Below are positions 1 to 12,544 of a DNA stretch of 64,000 nucleotides, piece by piece (positions within the stretch are counted from its first letter, which is position 1; each line of letters begins with the position of its first letter). This stretch comes from Siphonodentalium dalli (Eukaryota > Mollusca > Scaphopoda > Gadilida > Siphonodentaliidae): NCBI GenBank assembly GCA_032622095.1, contig CP136065.1, positions 63,719,094 through 63,783,093 of the forward strand, read 5' to 3'. The translations under genes were made by a program, and so were the position numbers. The notes below the pieces were generated by a model that worked only from the letters and a program-made list of their open reading frames with translations, searched no databases and was not told the DNA's origin.

Positions 1-52
1 ACTATGTATTATTTATCGATATATTGTGATTACAGTAACGTAACAAAAGCGT

Positions 53-578
53 GTAACCAACCTTGGCTAAGTTGTCCTGCTAATTTGATATAGTGTTGGT
101 GTGTCTTGCTGAATTGTTATGATGCTGTTAGGGCAATTGATGCTGTCAAGAAAAAGTACCGTCAGTTTTTCTAAAGTTGTCATTTTCGCGGTGTTTGGCT
201 AATATGGACGAATCGAGGAAAAGCCAGTCGCTGTATATGAAACATTCAAGAACCGATGTACATGTACTTCAAAATATTTCAACATTGACTGCGCTATGAC
301 GTTTGCAAAAGGACAGAAATAGCCATCTTGATTATGTCGCTTTGCAACAACCAAACACGCCCATTATTAAAATATTTTATAACACATATGATTTATACTC
401 ATAATGGCTTTTCATCGATTCGTTCAAATTAGCAAAACACCGCGAAAATGACAATTTTAAATAAATTAACGGTACTCTTTGTTAACAGCATCAGTTTGCC
501 CTACCATCATCATAGCAGTTTAGTAAGACCCACCAGCATCATAGCAAATTAGCAGGACCACTTGACCCAGGGGTGGTA
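53..578. mobile_element. Foldback element, family FB, copy 1
   Basis: A left arm at about 53-230 is repeated as its reverse complement at about 400-578. Both arms contain the core CATTTTCGCGGTGTTTGGC (or complement) and subterminal units of the type AGCATCATAGCAAATTAGCA. The spacer of about 170 bp is AT-rich. No coding capacity. Related copies lie at 42960-44165 and 57160-57312. Confidence 0.75.
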
Positions 579-1797
579 AATATCAGTTTTTTAGGACCGG
601 ATATCGAATCGTCGCTTTGGGCATTTACCATGTAAGTGTAAAATCTCTTCTAATCTACAAGCTAACGATGACACTATCCTTTTACACGCTAGGTTAGTCG
701 TGTCACTTGTGGTTTTCACCCTAATCATTGCGTGGGAGGCATAAGACGGAATGCGATCAGTAGGTCCGCTTTAGTGGAGTACACCTCAGGTAATTCATAT
801 ATACTGAGAGCGTCGTATTCATTGATCAGTATTGGCTGAGTTATGTCGGGGGCGTAATACGACATGCATCGTGTCTCGCTACAATGATGAATGACTATCT
901 GAAAATGGAAACTATCGACTCTAGGTCAAAAATAATTTATTATACCCTCAAACAGCTACAAATGAGTAAACACGATCGTGAATATAAAATCGACTGTTGA
1001 CTAGCACACCTGTCGTGTTTTTCGTCTCAGCAATTAACCCACTTAGAAGACACTTTACCGATATACGATACTAAAAGAAATTAATGATGTATTCCAGGCG
1101 TATGTTACGCCACCTAAGTTACTTTCGCTTTATAAATCCACTTGGCGGTTTGCGCTCCAAAATACACCTAATGATATTCGCTTTTGAATTTTTATCTAAA
1201 TAAAACAGCTGGAAAATAGTTGTGACAATGGCAAGTATTTTTCAAAGAATAGGAAGCCGGTATATCAACATTCCGTGTATTTGTCAATCTATCTTATATG
1301 TATACCTCCTTTCAAATTACGTAGACAAAATTTGGAATCTCGAATGCGCCATGTCCGTTTAAGGTGTCGAGTCGTGACTGGAGCTGCGATCGATGCTCAC
1401 TGATTCTATACACATTGCAAAGAAACCGACATCCCAAAAATAATATGACATTGGATATTTGTAATAGAAACAATACTATAGATGTTAAAGACACATTATA
1501 GACTTGTTCGGGTGCGTGAAACTGATAAGTTTTAAATCGGGCGGTGTATCTTTAAAGGTTTGAACCCGGACTACATCTTCTATCCCCCTTCATTTCCATA
1601 AATTCCCATATAATCACGGATTTTATTTATGCCTTCAAGTTATGTTGCTTTTGAAGCGACCTATCCCTGCACAGATTACAGACTAAGCTGGTGTTAAATT
1701 CTATTTTTTCATCTTCCTGCTTATATATCAGGCAGGGTGCGGAAAATAAGGGCACTAAGGAAAGCAGTCACTGCACGTAGACACTACGCATACGTGG
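579..1797. other. No gene or repeat recognised
   Basis: AT-rich unique-looking sequence. Short frames only, none resembling a known protein. Confidence 0.5.
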
Positions 1798-1837
1798 TTA
1801 ACCCTTTATGTACTAAAAGGATTCTCCCAGTCAGTGA

Positions 1838-2133
1838 ATTCGCGAATTTTCCAAAAAATCTCAATTTCAAACTATCAATTTGATGAAAAATATCATTATC
1901 CCTTATAACCCTTTGTATGCTATATTAGTATAACAACAACTCTTTAAACGCACAATATGAGCGATCTGTTCGAATTATGAATTATTTTTTTCGTAATTCG
2001 AGCATATCTCTCATATTGTGAGGGTAAACACACGTTGTAATACTACAATAGCATACATTTGTTATAAAGGATAATGATTTTTCCCTTCAAATTGATTGCT
2101 TGAAATAGAGATTTTTTGAAAATTCACGAATAG
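1838..2133. repeat. Imperfect palindrome inside MITE A1
   Basis: Arms of about 145 bp (1843-1985 and 1990-2133) are inverted copies, from GCGAATTTTC...AAAAAATCTC on the left to GAGATTTTTTGAAAATTCAC on the right. Probably a separate palindromic MITE. Confidence 0.7.
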
Positions 2134-2142
2134 AGCGCCTCC

Positions 2143-2643
2143 TTAAAGGCACGTGCGGCCTTAATTGTCGAAAATATTCATATTTGTTCCAAACACCGTA
2201 AACAGAAAAACATTAAAACGCATACAGTTCCGTTCATATATACCATGACCATCGCGTAAACAGCATGTTATCATAAAGACCTACTTATTTTGCCTAAGCA
2301 AGAGCCTGATTGTGTTACTGAAGACAGCACAATGCTACTGGCTAATCACACACAAATGGCATAAACGCTCTTTATTAGTTCCATATCAGGTATTCACCAA
2401 CAAATAACGCTCTTTATGTTTACCATCATAATATAAACAAACACCAGAAAAGTAACTTTTTATGCTTTTGTTTACATAACAATGGTCAAATATATGACCA
2501 TAACATACTGTTTATGCGATATTTCTTATTTGTATACGGACAAAGTCTATCTACATTTTGATGTTCTTTCTGTTTGTGGCGGTTTTTGACGGGTGGAGAT
2601 ATTTTCACAGGATACCCACCACCAAGGCCAACCGTGTCTTTAA
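2143..2643. mobile_element. TTAA MITE, family E (copy E1), about 500 bp
   Basis: Begins TTAAAGGCACGTGCGGC and ends with the inverted CCGTGTCTTTAA. Collinear over its length with 30005-30531, including CACACAAATG, ATAAACGCTC and TGCTTTTGTTTACATAACA. No transposase frame. Confidence 0.75.
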
Positions 2644-2819
2644 AAAGTGTACATTGGAATGATCTATTACTTTTGGAGGGATATAAGGTGATAAGAGTAG
2701 ACGACAGGTAAATAAAAGTGCAGAAGGAGCCATATTTATTGATGGAAATTATGTTCAAGAAATGACCTATGACTTATTATGAAACATTTCCTATGATGCT
2801 TTAGTATAGAAAGGGTTAA

Positions 2820-2888
2820 ACTTATTATCTGAACATTTCCTATGGGATAAACTACTCATCAATGATGCTTTAGTATAGAAAGGATTAA
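2820..2888. repeat. Duplicated 3' end of MITE A1
   Basis: Repeats the terminal part of A1 (CTTATTAT...ACATTTCCTAT...CTTTAGTATAGAAAGG) directly after it and ends in ATTAAC. Confidence 0.7.
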
Positions 2889-3059
2889 CATGTACGCATG
2901 TAGTTCGCGTCGCCCTCAGATGAGGTACCTATATTTGAGAATCTAAACAAATATTATTACCCAACACCAATTTCGGTCTTGAAAAAATTCTAGGATAACA
3001 CATGTGTTATTTATTGAAGTGTCTGTACGCACCCTTAGTTTGTTTATGCCAAACTAGTT

Positions 3060-3600
3060 TGTCAGGCCAGCGGGGAGATGCCCGATAAGTGATGAACCTC
3101 CTGTCTGGCTCTTTGGAAAGACCATACGGAGAAGATGCCCGATATGTGGTAAACTTTTTGCCTTAGACTATTTATACCAATGTACTTGATCGGGAACACC
3201 CTGAGCAAATCACCGACGAGTGGTTTATCCTCTGTCTGGTACTTTGAACTCTCGCCATATGGCGGAGATGCCCAATAAGTGGAAACCTTTTTGCCTAGAT
3301 CCACCTTTAGATTATTTATACCACTGTACTTGATTTGGGAACGCCCTGAGCCAAACCATTTTAGTACATTGCCAGGGAGGAGGTGACGGACGAGTGTTTT
3401 AACTTCTGTCTGGTTCTTTGGACACACCATATGGAGGAGATGCCCAATAAGTGGACACCTTTTTGCCTGGACCCACCTTTAGATTATTTATACCAATGTA
3501 CTTGATGGTGAACGCCCTGAGCAAACCATTTTAGTACATTGTCAGGGAGGAGATGACGGACGAGTGGTTTAACTTCTGTCTGGTTCTGCGGGACAATCTG
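3060..3600. repeat. Tandem repeat, about 172-bp unit, three copies
   Basis: GATGCCC is found at 3134, 3267 and 3439; the last spacing is 172 bp, the first is shortened by a deletion of about 38 bp. Each unit has GTCTGG-TTCTTTGG, the GATGCCCAATAAGTGG block, TTATTTATACCA-TGTACTTGAT and GACGGACGAGTGGTTTAA. Minus-strand open frames here are by-products of the repetition. Confidence 0.8.
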
Positions 3601-4414
3601 ACATTGAACTGTCACCGACCCTCTGGCATTGAACAGTCCACCACAAAAACTTGTTTAGTGCATGTGTCAAGGATGCTGATGCCGGTATAAGCACTTTCTA
3701 CCTGTGTTTATGGACCGATCATCTGGCGCTGAGCTCTCTGTCTGGTTCTTTGGACCTGCCCTCTGGCATAGAACTATCCTGAATAAGTGGTAAGCTTTGT
3801 GTCTGGCTCTACGGACTCTCGGGAACTGTTGAATTTCCTATCTGGTTTCATGGACCAACCCTCTGGCATTGAACCAGCTGTCTGGTTCTATAAGCACGGA
3901 CTATCTGGTGTTGAACTACCCTCTTGAGACACTGCTAGATTCCGTTCCAAGAGCAGGTTGATTCTGTCCATTCCCACGTTCTCGCATGATTGGCGCTTGG
4001 AGAGTTTTGTTTCTCGCATGATCGGTACATGAAGTCCCCCCTTTTCGCGCGAAGTGTTTTGTTGGTTACTCTTCCATGACCTAAGGGTACGTTCACATTA
4101 ATGTCACCACCCAAATCAGCAATAGAATAGTCGAATATACATATTCGATAATTCTGAAATTTATCAACCGAAAGTTTGCAATAGATAACCAGCTATGCAT
4201 AGTTGCATGAACCATACGGACGTAGCCAGAGTGGATATTCATGACATAATCTATGCGTGATCTCAAGTTCTCAACGTTTCTCATCCAACGATGCCCATGT
4301 TTATAGTTGCTCGTTGTTGACTTGCCACTGTCTGTTATAAGTATGCATTGGAATGGTCTTATCTTCCAGCCTGATCATATTGATTTCATTGAACCTAAAT
4401 CGACTTACCAGATG
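3601..4414. other. Decayed TCTGGTT repeats, then no recognised feature
   Basis: 3600-3940 holds scattered degenerate copies of TCTGGTTCT-TGGAC and CCCTCTGGCATTGAAC, apparently eroded from the adjoining tandem repeat. 3940-4414 shows nothing recognisable. Confidence 0.45.
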
Positions 4415-4558
4415 TACAGTAATGCTCTAAGTAATCGACTTCTTAATCACAGCAGAATTATGGGTAACTATTCAGGCTTGTTGCCTCCGACTAAATCCTG
4501 AAAAGTTACCCATAATTCTGCTGTGGTTAAGAAGTCGATTACTTGGAGCACTACTGTA
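4415..4558. mobile_element. Palindromic MITE, family C (Tc1/mariner-like), copy C1
   Basis: TA-CAGTAATGCTC at the left and GAGCACTACTG-TA at the right, with a near-perfect hairpin between. Shorter centre than copies C2-C4. TA target duplication and CAGT terminus are as in Tc1/mariner elements. Confidence 0.85.
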
Positions 4559-5744
4559 CGATATTTATTATGTTTTCACCATGGCACGCAAAATAAAACA
4601 GAATAACGTGTATAAGTCCACTATATATAGGCTTATTTCGAAATCAAATAATTGCAATATGAACCTATGTGAACTCTATTTAGGTCCAATATGATCCCAT
4701 TTGCATGAGGATGTGATGTGTCTTCATATAGATTTTCTAGTCAGATGAAAGGCAGAGAAGCATGCACTCAGTAAATTCATTCATTTGTATAGATTCAGAT
4801 CACAAGCAGCATATCCCAATCCAATCTAGACGCAACCAGATAATATGCATGATCTGGGCTTACTAATGGCAAATATTTGTTGCAAACTAAGTATTGAATT
4901 ACAGATATTACACGTCTCGTGTATGTCAAACAATGCGTCTGCATTCGCTACGCAGCTTATATATAGCTATATGTTTTTAAACCATATAGCATCCGCGGTA
5001 AATTCATGGGCAAGCATAATGGCACAAGGTTCACATTGATTACCGCATACTGTGGGCATACAGTATGTAACTGGATATATGGGCTGCTTGGTCTTTTTAA
5101 AGACGTCTAACAGCTTACAAACTATTGACCAAAATACGTATGAACCCTCAGTCTGTTCTCGAGAAAATAAGCACATAACGAGCTTATTTTAATGAGCGAA
5201 ATAAGCTCATATTGACATTTTTGAACTTCAATCTACGCTTTATATTGACATAGAACGTGTTTTGTTTTAAACAGTCCACTATGGACTATTTCCATGCGAA
5301 ATAAGCCCATATATATGGGCATTATATGATATGCACCTTTTTATCGACACGACTTACCAGACACTGGCTCTGTATAATGTGTTTTCACTGCAGCCCGCGA
5401 CATTCAACGAAATAACTGGTATAAGCTCACTATATGGGCTTATTTCATAATAAAATAAGTACAATATGAACCTATGTCAATATGTATGTCCAATATGAAC
5501 CTATTTGTACGAGGATATGTTGGAACCCTATATGATTCTATTCAAATGTTGAAAATTACTACCGTTTTGCTGGCAACGTGATAACTCCTAGTCGATCATA
5601 TTCAAATGGTGAACATTTCTAGCGTTTCACAACCACCGTGTTTTTCTGGTAACTTGATATATCACACCATGTGTGTCTCAACACAGATCGTTATAAACTA
5701 TTTACCTCCATAAGTAATACGTGCCCATCTCACCAGGTAAACTT

Positions 5745-5830
5745 GGCAAGCGCTCGGCGGTCTGTTTCACGAGATGGGTACGGTAAGCCATCGGTGGTCT
5801 GTTCCTCGAGATGGGTACGGTAAATGATTT
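5745..5830. repeat. Short tandem duplication
   Basis: A unit of about 45 bp containing GGTCTGTT-C-CGAGATGGGTACGGTAA occurs twice. Confidence 0.7.
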
Positions 5831-5947
5831 AGTCTGGTGCAGAATAATATAAACATTCAATACTACATACCACATGGCTATAGATTTCACAGGCACAAGA
5901 TGATGAGTGTTTTCTTTTCAATATAAACAGTTAAGATGACTTCGTAC

Positions 5948-6052
5948 TCAAAGTGCCTGAGTCGGAGCGGAGGTTTTGACGGATCGAGAGATATAGGTCA
6001 CCAATGCTCGAGTGACCTATAGTTCTCCACCCGTCATAACCTCAGATCCGTT
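5948..6052. repeat. Palindrome of about 100 bp
   Basis: GGAGGTTTTGACGGAT...ATAGGTCAC meets its complement GTGACCTAT...CCGTCATAACCTC around a loop at about 6005. Confidence 0.7.
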
Positions 6053-7130
6053 TTATGAAAACTATATATGAGTAAGAAATCATTGCCTGCTTGCGGGCTG
6101 ATGTTGTTTGATTGGTATCATAATGTGTCTGATAAGAGACAAAATATCCTCGTGTAAATATGTTTCTAGTGGACCTAAATATTCACATAGGTTCACATTG
6201 GACTTATTTATTCTCAAATAAGCACATAATTGACTCATGCCATTTAGTCCGTTTTATGGCACGGGCCACAGTGAAAACACATTATAATGAGCGTACATCT
6301 GAAAGTCTATTACGGTTCACACAGAGTGCAATTCAGATTCAAATAATGCCAACATGGTCTTATTGTGTTTTGAAATAAGTTTAATGAGCTTATTGTCAGA
6401 CTGTAAGAGAAACTCTTAATCTGATAACTATGGATGCAATGTGAAGTACCACCAGAAACAATGGTCTACGAAACATTTCGGGTGATCAGAGTACGAATCC
6501 GTCGACTACCTTGCAACTGATATTTTTTTAATGGTACCACCCATCGTGTATCATCACCACTGTGAAGCTGATAATTTATAATCCGAGAAATGCCACACAT
6601 ACACACTATCATAATTGATACAAGGTTTTCTGCAAGTCTGCATAATGACTGCTAATGTTTGATTGGTATCATCATCTGTCGAAAAAAAAAGAGTATGAGA
6701 CTGAGAATTTGAATTCGAAATGTCAAATAGACACAATCTGGCCTAATAGATACAACGTTTATGCAAGTCTGTATAATGGCGGGTTCAACATCCACGGGCA
6801 ACATATCCTCGTGCAAATAGGTTCACATTGGACCTAAATATTTACATAGGTTCATATTGGACTGAGTGATTCTGAAATAAGCCCATATCGAGCTTATACC
6901 CGTTATTCCATTGAATATCACGGGCCGCAGTGAAAACACATCATACAGAGTCGTGTCGATGAAAATGGTATATTAAATAATGCCAATATGGACGTATGTC
7001 GTAGGGAAATAGTCCCATATAGGACTGTTTTAAAACCCGCGCTTTAGGTCCACATAAAGTGTTAAATAATGCCAATATGAGCTTATTTCGCTCATTAAAA
7101 TAAGCCAGTTATGTGCTTATTTTCACGAGA

Positions 7131-8742
7131 TCAGACTGCCATGGGAGGTATTTAATTACACCATCACACACTACAGTTTGGCTGGGGATATATGAATGGG
7201 CTCCGTCCGATCGTCAATCCGTCCGTCCGTCCGTATAACAACGTAGGAGATCGCTATCTCAGTCATCATAGTTCGGATTTGAATGATCAATCGGGAGAGG
7301 ATCATTATGTAATTTAAGTTCATCGGTGATCTAACATTGGGGTGGGTTACAATAAAGAGCAAATAAGATATTTCAATCGAGTTTCGTATATAAAAATAGG
7401 AAAACATCTTGCCAATCTTCTTCCAATGTGTGGAATTGTTTGCGCTTCTTGTTGAAAAGATTCTGAATAAGAGTCTGACAGAATAAAATATCTTGAAATG
7501 GCTACGATATGATATATCACTGCGATACAAGTTTCCCAATTGCAGTTCGAACCGGTGTCTATACTGTAGGCGCATCGTAACAGACTGCCAGACCTCTCAA
7601 TATTAAGTTATCAGCGGCCTCCCATTCATATATCACGACGAAAGTAAGAAACTCACTTACTACCTGCAATAAATATCTCCCGCTATACAGATGTGACTGG
7701 AGCGTATAATGCAGGCAGTAGTCTGGATTGCGGTTTCCATTCGCCAGACGCATAATTACTGACGAAAACCTAACGAGAAAACCTCAAAGGGAATCCGCTA
7801 GGAATATTAATTGTTCAAGTACCATATATTCAAAATTAATTTATTTTTTGGCACAAATTATAATATTTTTCTTGTTGAGATCTCGTTTAGTCTTGGCACT
7901 CAGCTCATTCAGCGCCGTCGGCCACCTGTTGCAGTGCACTGAAAACTGAGGCCAGATCAACAAAATAGTTCGTTTCAAATAAATTTCTTTTTATACGCCC
8001 GTTTAAAAAAACTGGACGTATTATGTTATTGGTCCGTCCGTTCGCTTGGTTCGTTTCCCGATGATAACTTTAGTAAGTCGGAACTGAATAGAATTAACTT
8101 TGGTATGTGAGTTTATTAGCGCAAAATACAGGTCAAGTTCGAATTTGGGATTCGTCTGCCAATGTCCACCAAAGTTATGGCCCTTTGTTAAATTACCACG
8201 TATGTATTTGCCACGCCCTAGCGATGCATTAGTTTAAACTCGCGCGTACGTGAGGGAGGCACTTGAAGACAGAGAGGGGAGAGATAGTTTATTGGACAAT
8301 ATATAGCAAATGGAAAGGTGTACAAATACATAAATATCTGTATAATATTTTCTACATTATCCGGGCGAAGCCATGGGCATGTCGGTCATCTTCCTTGCAA
8401 CACCCAGGCATATTTGCATCACTGCATTCCCAGATTCTCCTAGTGTTACTAGGTTAAGATGCAAATGAGGTATCTTATGAATTATATGAATTGGTTGGAC
8501 TTTCATGCCATTGTGTCGTGAATTTGGTTGATGGGTTCATAACTCTATTTCTTAATTTATTTAGCATCAGGTATCATGATCGCAATCAAATCGGCCCAGA
8601 CGATGTTGGCGCGGGTTCGAGACTGATGTTCATGTTTGATCTGAGGTGATGAACATCTCAATCTTCCATACCGATCGACCTATGTTCATTGTGATATTAG
8701 CAATGAGAATATCATATGTGCACCACATTGAAGCAATGAATA
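7131..8742. other. Dispersed repeat fragment; otherwise no recognised feature
   Basis: About 7990-8200 has the style of a repeat common in molluscan DNA (GTCCGTCCG then CGATGATAACTTTAG, AGGTCAAGTTCGAATTTGGG and TTATGGCCCTTTG). A GTCCGTCCGTCC run also occurs at 7210-7232. The longest minus-strand frame (7171-7575) has no recognisable similarity and lies beside the foldback element. Confidence 0.4.
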
Positions 8743-8750
8743 CTCATACT

Positions 8751-9208
8751 CAAGCCTGAGTTTAGTGTGCCTGTCATTTGCAGAATGAAGTCCCCAGAGG
8801 TTGAATTAGTGACGCTATCCCACATACCTGCCTAGCATCACCAAATTCACCCTATGGGAACCTCATTCTGCATGGCCTCATCTGCTATGGGAGACATACT
8901 CAGACTGAAGTTCCCAAATGGTGAATATTGCGATCTACCCTTATTGAGAACCTCGATTATGCAATGTGTCGTCTGCCATTTGGGCATATAGAAAAACTAA
9001 AGAATTAATAAACTAAATATAATTAATAAACTAAAATTAATTAATAAACTAAAAAAGAAATAGAATCTATGTGAGGAAGTTTCTATATAAATTTGATAAT
9101 AAAGAAACTTTCCAAAGAAGATGAGGCCTAAGCAGAATGAGGTCCCCAGAATGTGAATTTGGTTATGCTAGCCCGCTGTGCGTGACAGCCACACTAAACT
9201 CAGGCTTG
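8751..9208. mobile_element. hAT-like MITE, family D, copy D1 (458 bp)
   Basis: Flanked by a perfect 8-bp direct repeat CTCATACT (8743-8750 and 9209-9216). Terminal inverted repeats are CAAGCCTGAGTTTAGTGTG at the left and its complement ending CTCAGGCTTG at the right. Inside are the family's GAATGAGGTCCCCAGA-type blocks. 8-bp duplications are diagnostic of the hAT superfamily. Confidence 0.88.
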
Positions 9209-9378
9209 CTCATACTTGGCCAGTACCTTCATCCATTCAGGCTATTCTGATATATAAGAGCTGCCGCGAAAAACGAACTTTTTTGTATATATGGCCTTAG
9301 TTTGGGTATCACCCGCGGCGTTTATTACCTAACTATAAGCTCCTCGTAATAAACATGTTCGCTTAACCTTTCGAGTAC

Positions 9379-9447
9379 TTACAGCGGGTATACGGCAGTA
9401 CAAATTTGCGTCTTACAGCGGGTATACGGCAGTACAAATTTACGCGC
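9379..9447. repeat. 34-bp tandem duplication
   Basis: TTACAGCGGGTATACGGCAG plus the following bases is repeated at 9379 and 9413. Confidence 0.85.
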
Positions 9448-9712
9448 ACCGATAATCATCTCGACGTTCATGGTTAAGAACTTTTTTAATGCAATCTCAA
9501 TCAAATCTGTGCAACATCCGGTAAAAATAATTAGACTGTTTCATTCGGACGAGTGGGTGCTGGCTGCAAATGGAGTTTTGAAGTTTATGAAATGAGCACT
9601 TAAAATTACAACCCCGTGGGAGTGTAGGGAGTGTCCTTGAAAAAGGGGCAATGATACCCAAAATACGAGTAACATGTAATACGTTCTCTTCTAATCTGCT
9701 AGACATGCTGGG

Positions 9713-9822
9713 ATGCCCGGTGGCTTAGCTGTTAATGTGCATGGTGCATTAGGCCAACATAAGCCCCCCCCCCCCCACCCACCAGCTATGGCAAAGCTGG
9801 CTCTAATCCCGATAGCACAAAT
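9713..9822 (+). repeat. Possible tRNA-derived SINE head
   Basis: GGTGGCTTAGCTGTTAATG resembles a pol III box A, and GGCTCTAATCC at about 9800 resembles box B. The spacing is stretched by a C-run at about 9764-9776. No clean cloverleaf was seen. Confidence 0.3.
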
Positions 9823-10439
9823 CCGCGAAAAAAGAATAACCTGGTTCGTGTATCTGGGTAATTTGTCATTGTTTTCAATGGGTCGGTGGTTTTTTGTATG
9901 TGCAGTTGAGTGATTTCCCCCTGAAAATAATCACGTTACTCTAATATTAGAGGAAGCCGTAGATAAAACACTCAAAAACTATATCAACGGTTAGAATGTC
10001 AACACAGCCAATGCTATAGTATATCGATGATTGGGCGTTCATATGCAAATTTTTACATATAACCCGTTTTAAACGTTAGTTGTGTGAACGTACTTAGGTA
10101 CATGCAGAAAAAAAAAATCGTTTTTACTTTACACTATCGCTCCTGTTATATTTTAAACAAATACATTAAAATTGCAAGATATCACACATTATTAGCAAGG
10201 GATATTGCATAGAGCGTGCGTGAGTTGATGGCATGACGTTTCATCTGTATTTCGAAATCAATGTTTTAGAAGTCGCCGGGCAATACTGTTGATAGTCAGT
10301 AATGAGACATAATTTGTTTTCTTCTTCATCTTCTTTATTTGATTATGGAACTGCTACCATCTCACGAACTACTAAGAGCTAATCAACCTAACCTTCAAGG
10401 ACTGCTTTGTTGTCGGCAGGGACTGGGAGGTTTGGGTGT

Positions 10440-10745
10440 CTGACCCCTAAAAACTTTGGTCATAATTTTCAGCAGTTGGAAATTGCATGCCTGACACAAT
10501 ATTAGTTGGAAATTTTACACAACTCATATTTAGGTTGAAATTTTTGTCATTGTATGATTTGGCAGCCAGTAATCAGTGGGACATTTATTGATTTTAGACC
10601 AACAATAGCATATTTTTCTACTTTTAGAAAAAAATTGGTCTGAAATTGCTATCAGTTGGAAATTTCCCGACCTTAGGGGGGTGTCAGGTTGGAAATTTCC
10701 AACAGTTGGAAAGTTTGAGGCACTACAATATTGGAAAATTTCAAC
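10440..10745. repeat. Dispersed repeat family J (TTGGAAATTTCCAAC), copy 1
   Basis: Contains several CAGTTGGAAATTT blocks, a TTGGTCTGAAAT block and the palindrome TTGGAAATTTCCAA. Related copies at 25015-25190, 26565-26780, 45895-46115 and 63605-63765. No TSD identified. Confidence 0.6.
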
Positions 10746-10839
10746 CCAATGGCGGCGGTGCAAATGGAATTTCGCGCGAACATTTGATCGTGGTCTGGTT
10801 TGTGCCGGGGGTGGTGCAGTTGGACGTTTCATGGTGGAC

Positions 10840-12540
10840 TCCCACATCGCCCACTCCCACGGAAAAACATCTAGCCACGTCCCTGCTTATATGATCTTAT
10901 TATGCTCAAACTGATGAATCAAATTAAACTAGAACCTTGAAATTTACACTGCTTTATTGAAAATTAAACATTAGCACCCACAGCATGAGATCTCGCGTGA
11001 TATACTCGTCTTTTGCGTCAGTCCACTGTTCGCACTTGGTTCGTAGTGCATTGCACCGTTTGTTTGATTATAAAGTGCGCACTTCCTGTTTGCTTCCTGA
11101 ATTTATTTACTTTCTGTTAACACTTCGTATGTTCAGCCTTCAAGTATGTTCGCAAATCATGGCGCGCTTTCCACCTACGCGACGGCGTTGCTGGGGTATA
11201 GACGAACACCAATTTTCTGTTGGTTTAACTTGGTTATAATTGTAGGTAACTTGGTTCCAGCCGGGAGTTCTCATTGCAAATCTGCATTATCACACCCTCG
11301 AATAAACGATTTCTGCTAAAGCATTTATAATACATGACTTGTTTTAACCTTCGTATATAAATATGCATAATCTGACAAAGATAATTTGAAAACATGCATG
11401 TATTTACGGTAACGAATTTCAACCATTTGTTGAAGAAATTTGCTGGAGAGGATTTTGTGGATCATAGTTTTGTCGTACTTTTGTGGCAGTTCCTGATATA
11501 GCTTTGTCCAAATCGTTGTTCCGCCTCAGGCTGCATGGTTTCAATGTCGAAATGGCAATGCACGCTATTGTTAAAAAGTCGCTTGTTGTCTCCTTGCTGA
11601 ATTATTTGTGGATCTATAAGAATCTGTAAATCTCTCGAAAAGTAAAAACAAAAGTTGTTATTTGGCTTATGTGGAGAATATTGTGGAGTTTATTCAAAGA
11701 ATAAAAAACACATCATTGTGATCCATAAACGGTCCGAACAAATAAAAGTAGTACTGCTACACCACCATAACGATAAGTCATTCAAAACAGTCAAGGCAAA
11801 ATAACTGTTCTACACCATTCAGCCCCTATATGTTACAGGCATTCCCTACGTAACATACGTGATCTGGAAATATTGGGTACCCTGATCAATGTTTTTTTTT
11901 ATTCTTTAGTATTTTGAAGACATTCTGTGTACCCTCATCAACGGGTGCATGCCCAATTGATAAATTTACCTGCAATGATTCTCACATATCTAGATGCATG
12001 TTCATTCGATTGCAAACTAGAAACCACAGGGCACAATCATGCATGCTATCAGGATTTTGAAGCAGAATTGTGGCTCTGTATATCATGAATGCTGGGTACA
12101 TTAGACTCGCAGATAAATGCCCCCATCGTAGCCAATAATCTGCTTATGATAGCAAGAGATCATCATTATGAACTCAATCTCCATCTATGAACTAGCGATC
12201 ATCGCCCGCTTATCTCTCCTCTGGAACTCATCGCGTAAACAGAGCAAACTGTCTTAACCACAGACCCTATCACCCGGTGCGTATTATCCTTCCGCGAATT
12301 AATAGTTACAGAAAATGAGAGTAAACAGTCGGTAATCTGACTCGAGAGATAATCTCATTGTTATCGCATCCGTCATAACAATATGTTTGTAAATGTTTTG
12401 AGACGAAATAATCCCTTCAAATTAAATGCCCCATCAAACAGGTGGCGGATTTATACACGGCTGGTGAGTCGCTATACTCGATAGTGCGTATTTCCCACCT
12501 GTTTGTGCAGCTAGGTTTTCTGGAGTGCACTCAAGTCAGT
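10840..12540. other. No gene or repeat recognised
   Basis: AT-rich sequence with short frames only on both strands. Confidence 0.5.
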
Positions 12541-12544
12541 AGGT

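Larger units (their letters stand above)
1798..2819. mobile_element. TTAA MITE, family A (copy A1), interrupted by other elements
   Basis: It starts TTAACCCTTTATGTACTAAA and ends TTTAGTATAGAAAGGGTTAA, so the two ends are inverted repeats bounded by TTAA. Uninterrupted family members are about 240-270 bp. Here the body is broken after ATTCTCCCAGTCAGT by a palindrome and by a family E element, and resumes at AAAGTGTACATTGG (2644). A 69-bp duplicate of the 3' end follows at 2820-2888. piggyBac superfamily is inferred from the TTAA target and CCC terminus. Confidence 0.72.
5155..7130. mobile_element. Foldback-like element of about 2 kb with long imperfect inverted arms
   Basis: 5155-5215 (GAGAAAATAAGCACATAACG...AATGAGCGAAATAAGCTCAT) is the reverse complement of 7068-7130. 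5375-5530 is the reverse complement of 6785-6945, including TGTGTTTTCACTGCAGCCCG. An extra right-arm-like copy sits at 6150-6310 and a left-arm-like copy at 4590-4740. The centre (5540-6150) has no recognised gene. Confidence 0.7.

Noticed and set aside
3062-3430. 122-codon minus-strand frame
   Set aside because: Entirely within a 172-bp tandem repeat and broken in the third copy.
7171-7575. 134-codon minus-strand frame
   Set aside because: Composition looks like translated non-coding DNA and it lies beside a foldback element and a GTCCGTCC run.
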